This document shows positions 33,701 through 42,342 of a stretch of DNA of 64,000 nucleotides, one piece after another. Location: contig NZ_NIVQ01000006.1 in NCBI RefSeq assembly GCF_002811245.1, forward strand, positions 62,001 to 126,000, in the 5' to 3' direction. Source of the DNA: Vibrio salilacus. Lineage in GTDB: Bacteria > Pseudomonadota > Gammaproteobacteria > Enterobacterales > Vibrionaceae. Positions within the stretch are counted from its first letter, which is position 1, and the number at the start of each line of letters is the position of its first letter. The position numbers and the translations under genes were made by a program. The notes beneath the pieces are model-generated. The model had not been told where the DNA came from. It was given only the letters and a program-made list of their open reading frames with translations, and ran no database searches.

Positions 33701-33867
33701 TATATTCCCCCACACTAATTTATTGGGTGAATTGTCGGCGTTTTGTCGTCAAGATTGTCAGCGCTAGGTTAATGAAAGTCATAATCATGTTGAAACTGTC
33801 TTAACGTGCAGGCTTGCTAAAATAAGCGCTCAAAAACTGCCTAATTCATCCGCCTGAACGTGATTAT

Positions 33868-35034
33868 TTAGAACCAACTCAACATTAACCTCTTAAACCA
33901 ATCGACTATTTGTTTAAACACCCCACCTTCTTCAACCGCTTGTTGTGCCACCAAATCAACACGAGCAACTTGATCATCCTCTAGACGGTAAATAACGCTG
34001 CCAACAATATCACCTTTACTTATCGGAGCAACAAGATCATTTGAGTACTCTAGCTCAGCAGTTAGCTTATTACTGTCCCCTTTTGCAAGTGTCAGCAATA
34101 CTGGCTGACTGATACCAACAGGGAGATTATCAACCTTACCCATCCACACTCGTACCTCGGCTAAAGTCTCATCGACACGAGAAGGCGCAACCGTGTCAAA
34201 AAAGCGAAAGCCGTAGCTCAGTAATTGCTTACTTTCAGATTCGCGACGTTGAGTGCTGCTTGATCCCATTACTACCGAAATTAAACGCATGTCGCCATTG
34301 GTCGCTGAGGTCGCCAAACTATACCCTGCCCCGCTGGTATAGCCGGTTTTCATCCCATCGACATTAAGGCTTCGATCGCGTAACAAACCATTACGGTTGT
34401 ATTGCGTTATACCATTATAGCTATATACGGTTTCACTATATAAAGGGTAGATAGCGGGCAAGTCACGGATAATGGCTTGGCTTAGTAAAGCAATGTCACG
34501 AGGTGTGGAGTAAAGCCCATCACTGTCTAAACCATGTGGATTGGTAAATGCGCTATTTTCTAACCCTAAGGTTTGCGCCCAACTGTTCATTAAGCTAACA
34601 AACGCGCCTTCATTACCTGCCACATGCTCTGCAATGGCGACACTGGCATCGTTTCCAGATTGAACAATCAAACCACGATACAGGTCGATCAGTTTGACGT
34701 CGGTACCAACCTCAATAAACATTTTTGAAGAGTCAGGAAAGTTCTTAGCCCAGGCATTACGGCTAATACGTACTTGATCCTCAAGTGAAATATTGCCGCG
34801 ATTCACCTCTTGCCCAGCCACATACGCGGTCATTAGTTTTGTTAAGCTCGCTGGATTAAGTTTGGTATCTGCGTTCTTCTCAACCAAGACGGTACCAGTG
34901 TGATAATCGATTAAAATATACCCTTTAGCACTAAGAACTGGGGGATCTGGGATAATCGTCGGTGCAGCAACCACACCGAATGAGAGAGAAAGTGTCGTAA
35001 AGAGCGCTGAAGATGGAAGTAAACGCGTGATCAT
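33868..35034 (-). CDS. dacA: D-alanyl-D-alanine carboxypeptidase (PBP5/6 type)
   Basis: A 388-residue low-molecular-weight penicillin-binding protein that trims the terminal D-Ala from peptidoglycan stem peptides in the periplasm. The signal peptide covers residues about 1-24. The three active-site motifs are SLTK (near 65), SGN (near 127) and KTG (near 230). A C-terminal beta domain and a final amphipathic helix (VDWFKRLMLSWF) would anchor it to the membrane. The ATG 35034 gives a normal signal peptide; the frame extends to 35106 without reason. The dacA/dacC distinction is not possible from sequence alone. Confidence 0.88.
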   Translation of the reverse strand: MITRLLPSSALFTTLSLSFGVVAAPTIIPDPPVLSAKGYILIDYHTGTVLVEKNADTKLNPASLTKLMTAYVAGQEVNRGNISLEDQVRISRNAWAKNFPDSSKMFIEVGTDVKLIDLYRGLIVQSGNDASVAIAEHVAGNEGAFVSLMNSWAQTLGLENSAFTNPHGLDSDGLYSTPRDIALLSQAIIRDLPAIYPLYSETVYSYNGITQYNRNGLLRDRSLNVDGMKTGYTSGAGYSLATSATNGDMRLISVVMGSSSTQRRESESKQLLSYGFRFFDTVAPSRVDETLAEVRVWMGKVDNLPVGISQPVLLTLAKGDSNKLTAELEYSNDLVAPISKGDIVGSVIYRLEDDQVARVDLVAQQAVEEGGVFKQIVDWFKRLMLSWF

Positions 35035-35171
35035 GATGTGCAACGTCTCACTATAAGTGTGGATAAACTCACACAGTATAGACAAGTGGCACAGAGTTTC
35101 AGCCACTTTGAAACTAATCGTTACTATTCGACCGGCTTTATCAGAAATAGCTCAATATCACGCTAGCAGAA

Positions 35172-35200
35172 ACAAAAAAGCCAGCGTTAACCACCGGCTT
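35172..35200 (-). terminator. Terminator after the small membrane protein gene
   Basis: On the minus strand AAGCCGGTG pairs with CGCTGGCTT (9 bp, two G-U) around a short TTAA-containing loop and is followed by TTTTTTG. Confidence 0.78.
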
Positions 35201-35220
35201 CATAACAAAATTGGATTAGT

Positions 35221-35577
35221 TTAGGCAACTTTCAGCGTTTTTTGTTTCGCCATCAACTTCTCGCGATGAGCAAACCAAAAGTAAGTGGCAACGATAGAAA
35301 AGAACAAGTATGACAGAGAAAACACAAACGGAGAACTGATTAATTGCTGTGACATACCCCAGATCACTCCTACTACTGTAACCGCAATCTTAGCAAAAAA
35401 GCCGCTGATCAGCAGTAACAGAGCTAACTGTGGGGAACGACTGCTACGAAACGCTAACCAGTAACAACATCCGACTGCAAGGGTGGAGATATACAAGCCC
35501 AACAAAAACGAATGGAGGTGTTCAGCAGAAGCGATACCCGCAGTGATCGAAATAATAAATAGAATAATTAGTTTCAT
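35221..35577 (-). CDS. Small integral membrane protein
   Basis: A 118-residue protein with four predicted membrane helices and a short basic C-terminus (AHREKLMAKQKTLKV). The third helix begins SGFFAKIAVTVVGV, which faintly recalls AtpI-like proteins, but I do not consider that an identification. It has its own terminator and no obvious operon partner. Function unknown. Confidence 0.6.
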   Translation of the reverse strand: MKLIILFIISITAGIASAEHLHSFLLGLYISTLAVGCCYWLAFRSSRSPQLALLLLISGFFAKIAVTVVGVIWGMSQQLISSPFVFSLSYLFFSIVATYFWFAHREKLMAKQKTLKVA

Positions 35578-36048
35578 AATTGGCCTCGCTTTTATGTCGA
35601 AAAGAGCTCAATTTCATTTTTGCAATCTCATGTTACGTTTATTTTCGCCGTTTATTGACGAAACACAAGCACTATTTATTGTCCATTTATTAACCAAAAG
35701 GTGACCTTTAACAACGTGTAAATACAATGTTAAATACCTAGTATTACTCAACTCTTACTCTAGCTTAACCGTTTATCACAATCCTTAATCAGATGCGAAA
35801 AGTGTCACATAAAAACAACATTTGAAACATTTTAAAATACTTTATAATATGTGATAGGGCACATAATAATTGACGCTAAACGATCGTCACATGCCAAATC
35901 AAAAACTAAGTTTACACTGCACGTAACAACTCATCCTGACAGCACAAAAAATATAGTGTGAAGTTAACCACTGTTCGACGCTTTGCGCCTCGTATCAACT
36001 AAGACGGTTTGCTATTTTTGCGCCACCCAATATTACCTATGAACACTC
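35578..36048. other. Intergenic region between divergent membrane-protein genes
   Basis: About 470 bp, AT-rich, holding promoters for the small membrane protein (minus) and the ThrE-like exporter (plus). No gene, repeat or recognised operator was seen. Confidence 0.5.
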
Positions 36049-37212
36049 ATGCCTTCCGAGTTTCGAATTAACAAGATTGTAGAGATAGGCGACACCTTGC
36101 ATCGCAGCGGTTGCGCCCCGTACAAACTTGAAAAATATACCCAATTCTATGCCCGTAAACACGGTGTTGATGTCATGATCCAAGCGACACCAACCACGGT
36201 TAATTACCAGTTTCCAGATGACAACAATGCCGTAGTGATGAAGCGCCATCAGCCAGCCTCAATCAATTTGAGTTTGCTTGCCAATACCATTATTCGTATT
36301 AATCAACCCAGTAGTGAACCCATACCCGAACCTATTGGTTATCCTAAATGGGTCATCGCGCTGGCGAATATGGGGATTCCACCTGCATATTTGATGTTAG
36401 TCGGCAGTACTATCGACGCGATTTACTTTGCCACTTTGCTTGGCTTTGTTGTGTGGCTAACTCAACAAGTATGCCGCGCGCGACGCTCTATTGCTGCAGA
36501 ATTTTTAGCCGCCCTTTTGACTGGTATATTGGTCGCATTCTTTTCCAGCACTGGCCTCGCTATTCCAGTTTGGGCACTGTGTATAGCCGCCATCGTACTG
36601 TTTGTTCCCGGATTGTCGATCGCCAACTCACTAGAGTGTTTAGCATTTAATGATCTCGTCTCTGGCACTAGCTTACTTGGACAAAGTGCCCTAACGCTGA
36701 TAAAACTGTTTGTCGGCATTGTTATGGGACTAAATATTGGTGAGGCAATATGGGGGCAAGCAGAGTCATTACAATACGTTAATCAAGTGCCGATGTGGCT
36801 GCATGTATTTGGTCTGCTTTTGATTTCAACGTCATTGGGTGTGATCTTTAATGCTCGGCCAAAAGATATTCTGCTCGGTTTACCAGTCGCAGCGCTTGGC
36901 ATGTGGGGGCCGTTATATCTTGGCTTCGAAAGTGGCTGGGTCGTTGGCACTTGGGTTACAACCGTACTCATTACCTTGTATGGCACCTGGGTGGCAAAAA
37001 AAATGGCGTTAACGGGGTCAATTTATATTGTTCAAGGGATCATTATCTTAGTTCCCGGCAGCCGCGTATTAGTCAGCGCAGGCCAATCGGTGTTTGAACA
37101 ATCGATTTTACCGATACCGAGCATTGGTCTTTCGGCTCTATTTATGTTTTCAGCCATTGTCGCAGGTCAAATTACCGCGTATTCGATCTATTCGCCTCAA
37201 ATTGAGCGTTAA
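36049..37212 (+). CDS. Threonine/serine exporter family protein (ThrE-like, fused halves)
   Basis: A 387-residue inner-membrane protein. The N-terminal soluble part (residues 1-110, EIGDTLHRSGCAPYKLE and QATPTTVNYQF) matches the ThrE N-terminal domain. About ten membrane helices follow, ending in the second (DUF3815-like) half with ILVPGSRVLVS. ThrE proteins export threonine and serine with the proton gradient. Here both halves are in one chain, whereas many bacteria have two genes. Start chosen at the first ATG; the Shine-Dalgarno is not obvious. Confidence 0.82.
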   Translation: MPSEFRINKIVEIGDTLHRSGCAPYKLEKYTQFYARKHGVDVMIQATPTTVNYQFPDDNNAVVMKRHQPASINLSLLANTIIRINQPSSEPIPEPIGYPKWVIALANMGIPPAYLMLVGSTIDAIYFATLLGFVVWLTQQVCRARRSIAAEFLAALLTGILVAFFSSTGLAIPVWALCIAAIVLFVPGLSIANSLECLAFNDLVSGTSLLGQSALTLIKLFVGIVMGLNIGEAIWGQAESLQYVNQVPMWLHVFGLLLISTSLGVIFNARPKDILLGLPVAALGMWGPLYLGFESGWVVGTWVTTVLITLYGTWVAKKMALTGSIYIVQGIIILVPGSRVLVSAGQSVFEQSILPIPSIGLSALFMFSAIVAGQITAYSIYSPQIER

Positions 37213-37253
37213 AACCAAAGTTACATCAACAATATACTGACTTGGTATATAAA

Positions 37254-37298
37254 AGCCCTATTCAAACGATACTCATTAAGCCGCTTTTGAATAGGGCT
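37254..37298 (-). promoter_or_regulatory. arfA hairpin: terminator/RNase III site inside the coding end
   Basis: AGCCCTATTCAAA (37254-37266) and TTTGAATAGGGCT (37286-37298) form a perfect 13-bp stem. On the minus strand the first arm lies within the arfA coding region, the arfA stop codon (37276-37278) lies in the loop, and TTTTATA follows the second arm. Termination or cleavage here produces mRNA without a stop codon, the known way arfA is kept off by tmRNA. Confidence 0.82.
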
Positions 37299-37482
37299 CT
37301 CTGCCCTTATGTTTCATGTTGCGCCGAAAGCTTCCTTTGCCTTTTTTCGCTTTTTCAACTTTCGCCTTAAACAAGCAGCTTGTGACGATTGCTTTGAGCG
37401 CATTGTCTTTGATTTGACCGCGTCCAAACTCTACCTCTGTAGCGTTATTATCAACGGTAAATCGTTGTTTTCGCTTTGCCAT
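37276..37482 (-). CDS. arfA: Alternative ribosome-rescue factor ArfA
   Basis: ArfA rescues ribosomes stalled on non-stop mRNA by recruiting release factor 2 when trans-translation fails. The 68-residue protein carries the diagnostic GQIKDNALKAIV (residues about 22-33) and VEKAKKGKGSFRRNMKHKG (about 43-61) segments. GGAGG lies five bases before the ATG. The 3' end is embedded in a strong hairpin, so most transcripts should lack a stop codon and be destroyed by tmRNA tagging; active truncated ArfA then appears only when tmRNA is limiting. The gene is convergent with the ThrE-like exporter. Confidence 0.92.
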   Translation of the reverse strand: MAKRKQRFTVDNNATEVEFGRGQIKDNALKAIVTSCLFKAKVEKAKKGKGSFRRNMKHKGREPYSKAA

Positions 37483-37681
37483 AAAGCCTCCACATTGTCG
37501 GTTACAAACAACTGGTGATTGTTGTGTTTATACTCACTAAAGGTTAGCTTTCTTACCTAAGTCACCAGCCAAACGAATGTTACACTCATTATACCTAAAT
37601 CAGTAATATTTTCGAAACCCTACCTAGCGCAAGTTTCTAATGAAAACACCGTTTAAACCCAAACATTACTCCTTATTTTTA

Positions 37682-37709
37682 TTGACTTAGTTGCACTTCG
37701 CATTAGACT
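37682..37709 (+). promoter_or_regulatory. Candidate promoter for the cold-shock gene
   Basis: TTGACT (37682-37687) and TAGACT (37704-37709) are separated by 16 bases. Transcription from here would give a 5' untranslated leader of about 140 nt, like that of cspA. The -10 match is weak. Confidence 0.35.
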
Positions 37710-37858
37710 AGTTTGCAGCTAGAAAACGGTTCTTGTTTATATTCGCCGTTCCGTTAGATTACTTGTATATCTGTCGTAACGTCGTGCGCATTAGCAATCT
37801 CCTTTTCCACGCTATCGATGCCGTATGGCTTTTACAAGATTTATCAAGGAAATACACT

Positions 37859-38068
37859 ATGTCTAACACTGTTACTGGTACAGTAAAATGGTTCAACGAA
37901 ACTAAAGGTTTCGGTTTCATTCAACAAGAAAACGGTCCAGACGTATTCGCACACTTCTCTGCAATCACTGGCGACGGTTTCCGTACCCTAGTTGAAGGCC
38001 AAAAAGTTGAGTTCACTGTATCTCAAGGTCAAAAAGGCCCTCAAGCTGAGAACATCAAACTAGTTTAA
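37859..38068 (+). CDS. Cold-shock protein (CspA family)
   Basis: A 69-residue single cold-shock domain, an RNA chaperone that melts mRNA structure at low temperature. Both RNA-binding motifs are present: KGFGFIQQ (RNP1) and VFAHFSAI (RNP2). The ATG at 37859 follows AAGGA at good spacing; the frame extends upstream to 37733, but that part is leader. The gene has its own terminator. The exact csp paralogue cannot be named. Confidence 0.95.
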   Translation: MSNTVTGTVKWFNETKGFGFIQQENGPDVFAHFSAITGDGFRTLVEGQKVEFTVSQGQKGPQAENIKLV

Positions 38069-38091
38069 TTTTAAACTAAACAGAATTTATG

Positions 38092-38121
38092 ATAGCCAGC
38101 AGCTCGCTGGCTATTTTTTTA
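38092..38121 (+). terminator. Terminator of the cold-shock gene
   Basis: ATAGCCAGC/GCTGGCTAT 9-bp stem, 5-base loop, followed by a run of seven T. Confidence 0.93.
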
Positions 38122-38137
38122 TATATAAGAACAAGTT

Positions 38138-38677
38138 ATGGCTCTCAAACCCACAATTTATAAATTTCGCATTTCACTTTCTGATACCAACCGAGATCTT
38201 TACGACTCTACACAATTAACCGTTGCTCAGCACCCATCTGAAACCCTTGAGCGTATGATGGCGCGTATCTTGGCGTATTGCGTAAAATGGCAACCAGATT
38301 TAGCCTTAACCAAAGGGCTGTCGACCGTTGAAGAACCTGACCTATGGGTTAAATCTCTCGATGACCAAATAGAGCTTTGGGTTGAGATTGGCGAGCCGTC
38401 CCTAGATCGCCTTAAAAAAGCGTGTCGCTTGGCTAAGCGAGTGGATGTTTTCTCGTTCAATAGTAAGTCTGAAGTCTGGTGGGAGCAGAGCAAAAACAAA
38501 GCGCACCAGTACAACGCAAATATCTATCGTCTTGACAGCCAAGCGATTGAAGCCCTAGCAGCAACTGTCTCCCGCACGATGGATCTATCGGTGATGATCT
38601 CGGGCAACAGCTTATTTATTGATACAGACCAAGGGTCCTTTGAAATTACCTTAGATACCTTACAAGGCCATGAATAA
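38138..38677 (+). CDS. yaeQ: YaeQ family protein
   Basis: A 179-residue YaeQ homologue (MALKPTIYKFRISLSDTNRD N-terminus, LWVEIGEPS near residue 85, RVDVFSF near 107). YaeQ structures resemble PD-(D/E)xK nucleases, and Asp/Glu residues of that type are visible (EEPDLWVK, ELWVEIG), but activity is not established. Its end overlaps the next gene by 8 bases, so the two are coupled. Confidence 0.88.
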   Translation: MALKPTIYKFRISLSDTNRDLYDSTQLTVAQHPSETLERMMARILAYCVKWQPDLALTKGLSTVEEPDLWVKSLDDQIELWVEIGEPSLDRLKKACRLAKRVDVFSFNSKSEVWWEQSKNKAHQYNANIYRLDSQAIEALAATVSRTMDLSVMISGNSLFIDTDQGSFEITLDTLQGHE

Positions 38678-39212
38678 ACTCAGCGAATGGCTATGCACAA
38701 CCCATGCTAATCAGCTTAAAATAGTGCAATATAAAGCTGCTGTGTATGAACGGTTTTGCCAGCAACATGCGCCACTGTTTGAACAAGTATTGCAAGCCAA
38801 ACCAGACACTGCCGCCGAACATCACTTACTCGGTGTGTTAACCAAAGCGCATATTGAAGCGTCCTGTCAGGTTGATGCTCAGCGCGAGTCTGCGGCGGCG
38901 ATGCACGATGTTCTGCAAACAGGCTTAGGTGACGCCCATCGGCATAAATTCGAAGAGCAAGGTATGGCGCAATTGCAACTAGTCACGCACTTATGGCTGT
39001 ATATGCAGGGCTATCTTAAAATGGATTTCAGTTTGGCCAACGATCATGCCGACTCCACGGCGCAACTGATCAATTCGATCACTAAAGACGATACCCAAGC
39101 GCTAAGAACACACTATCTTGAGAGTTATTATCTTGGTGATCTTCACTCTCCGCTCAAGCGTAAGTTCGGCATAGTAGCGCGCGTGAAACAGTGGCTGACG
39201 AAAAATCAATAA
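38670..39212 (+). CDS. Hypothetical protein downstream of yaeQ
   Basis: A 180-residue, largely helical soluble protein (MNKLSEWLCTTHANQLKIVQ). It starts within the end of yaeQ and stops just before a bidirectional terminator. No domain is recognised. The translational coupling to yaeQ is the only functional hint. Confidence 0.7.
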   Translation: MNKLSEWLCTTHANQLKIVQYKAAVYERFCQQHAPLFEQVLQAKPDTAAEHHLLGVLTKAHIEASCQVDAQRESAAAMHDVLQTGLGDAHRHKFEEQGMAQLQLVTHLWLYMQGYLKMDFSLANDHADSTAQLINSITKDDTQALRTHYLESYYLGDLHSPLKRKFGIVARVKQWLTKNQ

Positions 39213-39233
39213 AAAGGCCCGAAACGGGCCTTT
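39213..39233. terminator. Bidirectional terminator between the yaeQ operon and hmp
   Basis: AAAGGCCCG/CGGGCCTTT, 9-bp stem with 3-base loop. T-runs occur on both strands (TTTATT on plus, TTTTTATT on minus). It lies between convergent genes. Confidence 0.9.
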
Positions 39234-39252
39234 ATTGCGTGTTCGCTGTTGT

Positions 39253-40428
39253 CTATAGATAAGTATGCGGACCAAAGACTTCGTAATGAATTCGATCGCG
39301 CTCCACCCCAGCCTGTTCTAACTGATGCACTACTGACTCCATAAAACCCACTGGACCACACAGATAGAAATCTCCTTTCGCCAAAGGTAGCTCTTTAGCA
39401 ATCAAAGTAATATCGATCTGACCTGAAAAATCAGCCCCAGTTTGGTTTAAATACCAAGTGTATTGAGGCCATTGATTACTTTGAGCAAGCTGCGCAGACT
39501 CTTGTTTAAAGGTATGTTGTTTGTCTCCATTACATGAATAGAGCACTGTCACCTCTTTCTTTTTCTGATGCGCTAATGACTGCATCATCGCTTGGATCGG
39601 TGTTACCCCGACACCGGCTGAAATCAATACGACTGGTTGACCCTTCTCTTGATAGAAAAAATCACCGGCTGGTGGATAGAGACTAACGACATCACCTCGA
39701 TCAACATCATCATGTAAATAATTAGATACCACGCCATTGTGCGCTCCTACTTCACGCTTAACAGAAATACGGTAATCTTGACCGTTCGGCTTTTGCGATA
39801 ACGAATACTGACGTATTTCCTTGTATTGACTCCCTTTAGGTTTGAGTTCAATACCAATGTATTGACCTGGCTGGAAATCGAGTACTGTACCGCCATCTTC
39901 TGGTACCAACATAAAACTGGTCACGAATTCAGACTCAGGTTTTTTCTCTTTCACCACAAAACGGCGCGCATTTTGCCATCCACCAACCGCTTGTTTACGC
40001 TGCAGGTAGAGCTCCCCTTCACGATCAATAAAGATCTGTGCCAAAAACAGATACGCGGCTGTCCACGCCTCTTCCACTTGTGGAGTAAAAGCATCACTGG
40101 CAAGCTCACGTAACGTTTCAATCAGGTGGTGGCCAACAATTTGATAGTGCTCCGCTTGGATATTAAAGCTGGTGTGTTTATGGGCAATACGCTCTACAGC
40201 TGTGGTTAATGCTGACAGGTTTTCAATGTTCTTGGCGTAAGCTGCGATTGCTTCAAACAGAGCAACACTCTGTCGCCCAGTCTTCTGGTGCGTCATGTTG
40301 AAGATATCTTTTAACTCTGGGTTATGGTTGAACATGCGCTGATAGAAATATTCAGTCAGTGTAGGACCTGCAGACTCTAACAATGGAATGGTGCTTTTTA
40401 TTACTTCAATATGTTGGTTGTTGAGCAT
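39253..40428 (-). CDS. hmp: Flavohemoprotein, nitric oxide dioxygenase
   Basis: Hmp oxidises nitric oxide to nitrate using O2 and NAD(P)H. The 391-residue protein has an N-terminal globin (proximal His near residue 84 in ERIAHKHTSF, distal-side TEYFYQRMF), an FAD-binding domain with IRQYSLSQ near residue 205, and an NAD domain with SAGVGVTPIQAMM near 270. GAGGAG lies nine bases before the ATG. A sigma-54-type promoter and three NorR-like sites lie upstream, next to the divergent norR gene, so NO-inducible expression is strongly indicated. Confidence 0.95.
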   Translation of the reverse strand: MLNNQHIEVIKSTIPLLESAGPTLTEYFYQRMFNHNPELKDIFNMTHQKTGRQSVALFEAIAAYAKNIENLSALTTAVERIAHKHTSFNIQAEHYQIVGHHLIETLRELASDAFTPQVEEAWTAAYLFLAQIFIDREGELYLQRKQAVGGWQNARRFVVKEKKPESEFVTSFMLVPEDGGTVLDFQPGQYIGIELKPKGSQYKEIRQYSLSQKPNGQDYRISVKREVGAHNGVVSNYLHDDVDRGDVVSLYPPAGDFFYQEKGQPVVLISAGVGVTPIQAMMQSLAHQKKKEVTVLYSCNGDKQHTFKQESAQLAQSNQWPQYTWYLNQTGADFSGQIDITLIAKELPLAKGDFYLCGPVGFMESVVHQLEQAGVERDRIHYEVFGPHTYL

Positions 40429-40466
40429 CTCGACTTTCTCCTCATTTATTTTTCTTTCCTATCAAG

Positions 40467-40483
40467 AGCAGGATACATGCCAA
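40467..40483 (-). promoter_or_regulatory. Sigma-54 promoter of hmp
   Basis: On the minus strand TTGGCATG-TATC-CTGCT matches the sigma-54 consensus TTGGCACG-N4-TTGCT at all but two positions, with GG and GC ten bases apart as required. Transcription would start near 40456, giving a leader of about 28 nt. Confidence 0.78.
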
Positions 40484-40536
40484 CTTATAGATGCCCTAAG
40501 TGACTGGGTTTATTAATATTTTATTATCAAAACCGA

Positions 40537-40589
40537 GTCAAATAGACACACTAATTGATGTCATTATGACTACTTAATGTTGCAATAAC
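40537..40589. promoter_or_regulatory. Three NorR-type enhancer sites (GT-N7-AC)
   Basis: GTCAAATAGAC (40537-40547), the perfect palindrome GTCATTATGAC (40560-40570) and GTTGCAATAAC (40579-40589) each fit the GT-N7-AC core of NorR sites. They lie 54-106 bp upstream of the hmp -24 element. Three sites is also the number required for NorR action in E. coli. Confidence 0.7.
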
Positions 40590-40661
40590 CTCAAAGATAT
40601 GGTTAATTTCACTGCATCACTCGTACGCACGGGGCTCGCCCGCCTCATCTCTTGGTATTGT

Positions 40662-42251
40662 ATGCAAGATATCTCTGTTTCAACACTTATTGACATGACA
40701 ATCAGTCTCGCTCGCGGAGACAATGATCAGGATCGTTTCAACAACCTTCTTGATGCTATTCGTAAAGCGATTCAGTGTGATTGCGTTGCGCTACTTTCGC
40801 TGCAAGGAGACACCTTAGTCCCTCTCGCGATGCAAGGTTTAACCCGAGATACATTAGGGCGTCGTTATAAGATAGACCAACACCCTAGGTTCGCACATAT
40901 TTGTGCATCCAAAACAGCGGTTAGATTTGACTCTGACTGCGAGTTACCCGACCCATTTGATAATCTATTGATCGACCATGACGGCGATCTTCCGATGCAC
41001 TCATGCATGGGCTTGCCACTTTATTATGCCGATAAATTACTGGGGATCTTAACGCTAGACAGTTTAACTCCAGATGCATTTGACCACTTTCCGATTCGCA
41101 GCTTAGATGCCTTGTCTGCCATTGCAGCTTCATCGCTTAAAGTGGCGCTTACCGTAAGCCAACTTGAGCACCAAGCGAAGCAAACTCAGCAGCGATTCGA
41201 GGAGCTAAATGAAGAGGCGTGGGAACGTGATGGCGGCGAAATCATCGGTAATAGCGCTGCCATACAAGCGCTCAAAGCCGATATCGAAGTGGTTGCCCCA
41301 TCCAATTTCAATATTCTAATTCACGGCGAAACGGGGGTAGGTAAAGAATTAGTCGCCCGTAGTCTTCATCATCTGTCACCACGAAGAAAGCAGCCTATGG
41401 TCTATGTCAATTGCGCTGCGATACCGGAAAACTTGGTTGAAAGTGAGCTGTTTGGTCACGTTCGAGGCGCTTTCACCGGAGCAGATATGTCTCGTCTTGG
41501 TAAGTTTGCTCTTGCCGATGGCGGAACCCTGTTTCTTGATGAAATTGGCGAACTGCCCCTTGCCGCACAAAGTAAAATCTTGCGTGCGCTGCAAAACAAC
41601 GAAATCCAACCTGTAGGACAAGACAAAGTCGAAACCATTGATGTTCGTGTACTGGCTGCCACCAACCGAGACCTTAAACAAGAGATAGATAAAGGCCACT
41701 TCCGATCGGATCTTTACCATCGTTTAAGTGTCTATCCCATTACAGTGCCCCCCCTGAGAGAGCGCGACGAAGACAGCGTGCTATTGGCGGGTTATTTCTT
41801 AGAACAAGCTAGGCGAAAACTAGGTATTGTCCAGCTTAAGCTCGGTAAAGACGCGCAATGGCTGCTCTCGAATTATAACTGGCCGGGCAATGTCCGCGAG
41901 CTTGAGCACGTGATCAATCGCGCAGCACTTAAAGCCCGTGCTCGCCGCCATCAAGGCACACTCATTACCGTGTCTGTCGAAGATATTGGCGAACTGCAAT
42001 CGCTGGCTAATCTTGCCTCTTCAGCCCCCAGCAAAACACACGTTGCAACGCATACGTTAGATCCCGAATTAGGCCTTAGAGAATCAACCGATCAATACCA
42101 ACGTCAACTGGTGTTAGCAGCGTTAACAAAAGCGGGATTCAATTGGGCTAAAGCGGCTCGAGCGCTGAAAACCGATCGAGCTAATTTAACCCGATTGGCG
42201 AAACGACTGGGAATACAGGTGACGACCCAACATCAAATCAAGGTGAGCTGA
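40662..42251 (+). CDS. norR: Nitric-oxide-responsive sigma-54 activator NorR
   Basis: A 529-residue enhancer-binding protein. The N-terminal GAF domain (residues about 10-180) is expected to bind NO at a non-heme iron. The AAA+ domain starts near residue 195 (GETGVGKE Walker A, GAFTGADM sigma-54 contact loop, LFLDEIGELP Walker B). A Fis-type helix-turn-helix closes the protein (NWAKAARALKTDRANLTRLA). The start at ATG 40662 aligns with the E. coli NorR N-terminus; the frame extends to 40599 without support. Divergent from hmp, its evident target. Confidence 0.93.
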   Translation: MQDISVSTLIDMTISLARGDNDQDRFNNLLDAIRKAIQCDCVALLSLQGDTLVPLAMQGLTRDTLGRRYKIDQHPRFAHICASKTAVRFDSDCELPDPFDNLLIDHDGDLPMHSCMGLPLYYADKLLGILTLDSLTPDAFDHFPIRSLDALSAIAASSLKVALTVSQLEHQAKQTQQRFEELNEEAWERDGGEIIGNSAAIQALKADIEVVAPSNFNILIHGETGVGKELVARSLHHLSPRRKQPMVYVNCAAIPENLVESELFGHVRGAFTGADMSRLGKFALADGGTLFLDEIGELPLAAQSKILRALQNNEIQPVGQDKVETIDVRVLAATNRDLKQEIDKGHFRSDLYHRLSVYPITVPPLRERDEDSVLLAGYFLEQARRKLGIVQLKLGKDAQWLLSNYNWPGNVRELEHVINRAALKARARRHQGTLITVSVEDIGELQSLANLASSAPSKTHVATHTLDPELGLRESTDQYQRQLVLAALTKAGFNWAKAARALKTDRANLTRLAKRLGIQVTTQHQIKVS

Positions 42252-42342
42252 GTTTGCTGTACCGAAATGATCACATCTCAGATACAATACGTAACCTAAT
42301 AGTTACTCAAATAGTCAAACAAGCTCAACAAATAGGATGGTT

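Noticed and set aside
37733..37858. 42-residue N-terminal extension of the cold-shock protein
   Set aside because: Cold-shock proteins start at MSNTVTG-like sequences and AAGGA precedes that ATG; the upstream part is untranslated leader.
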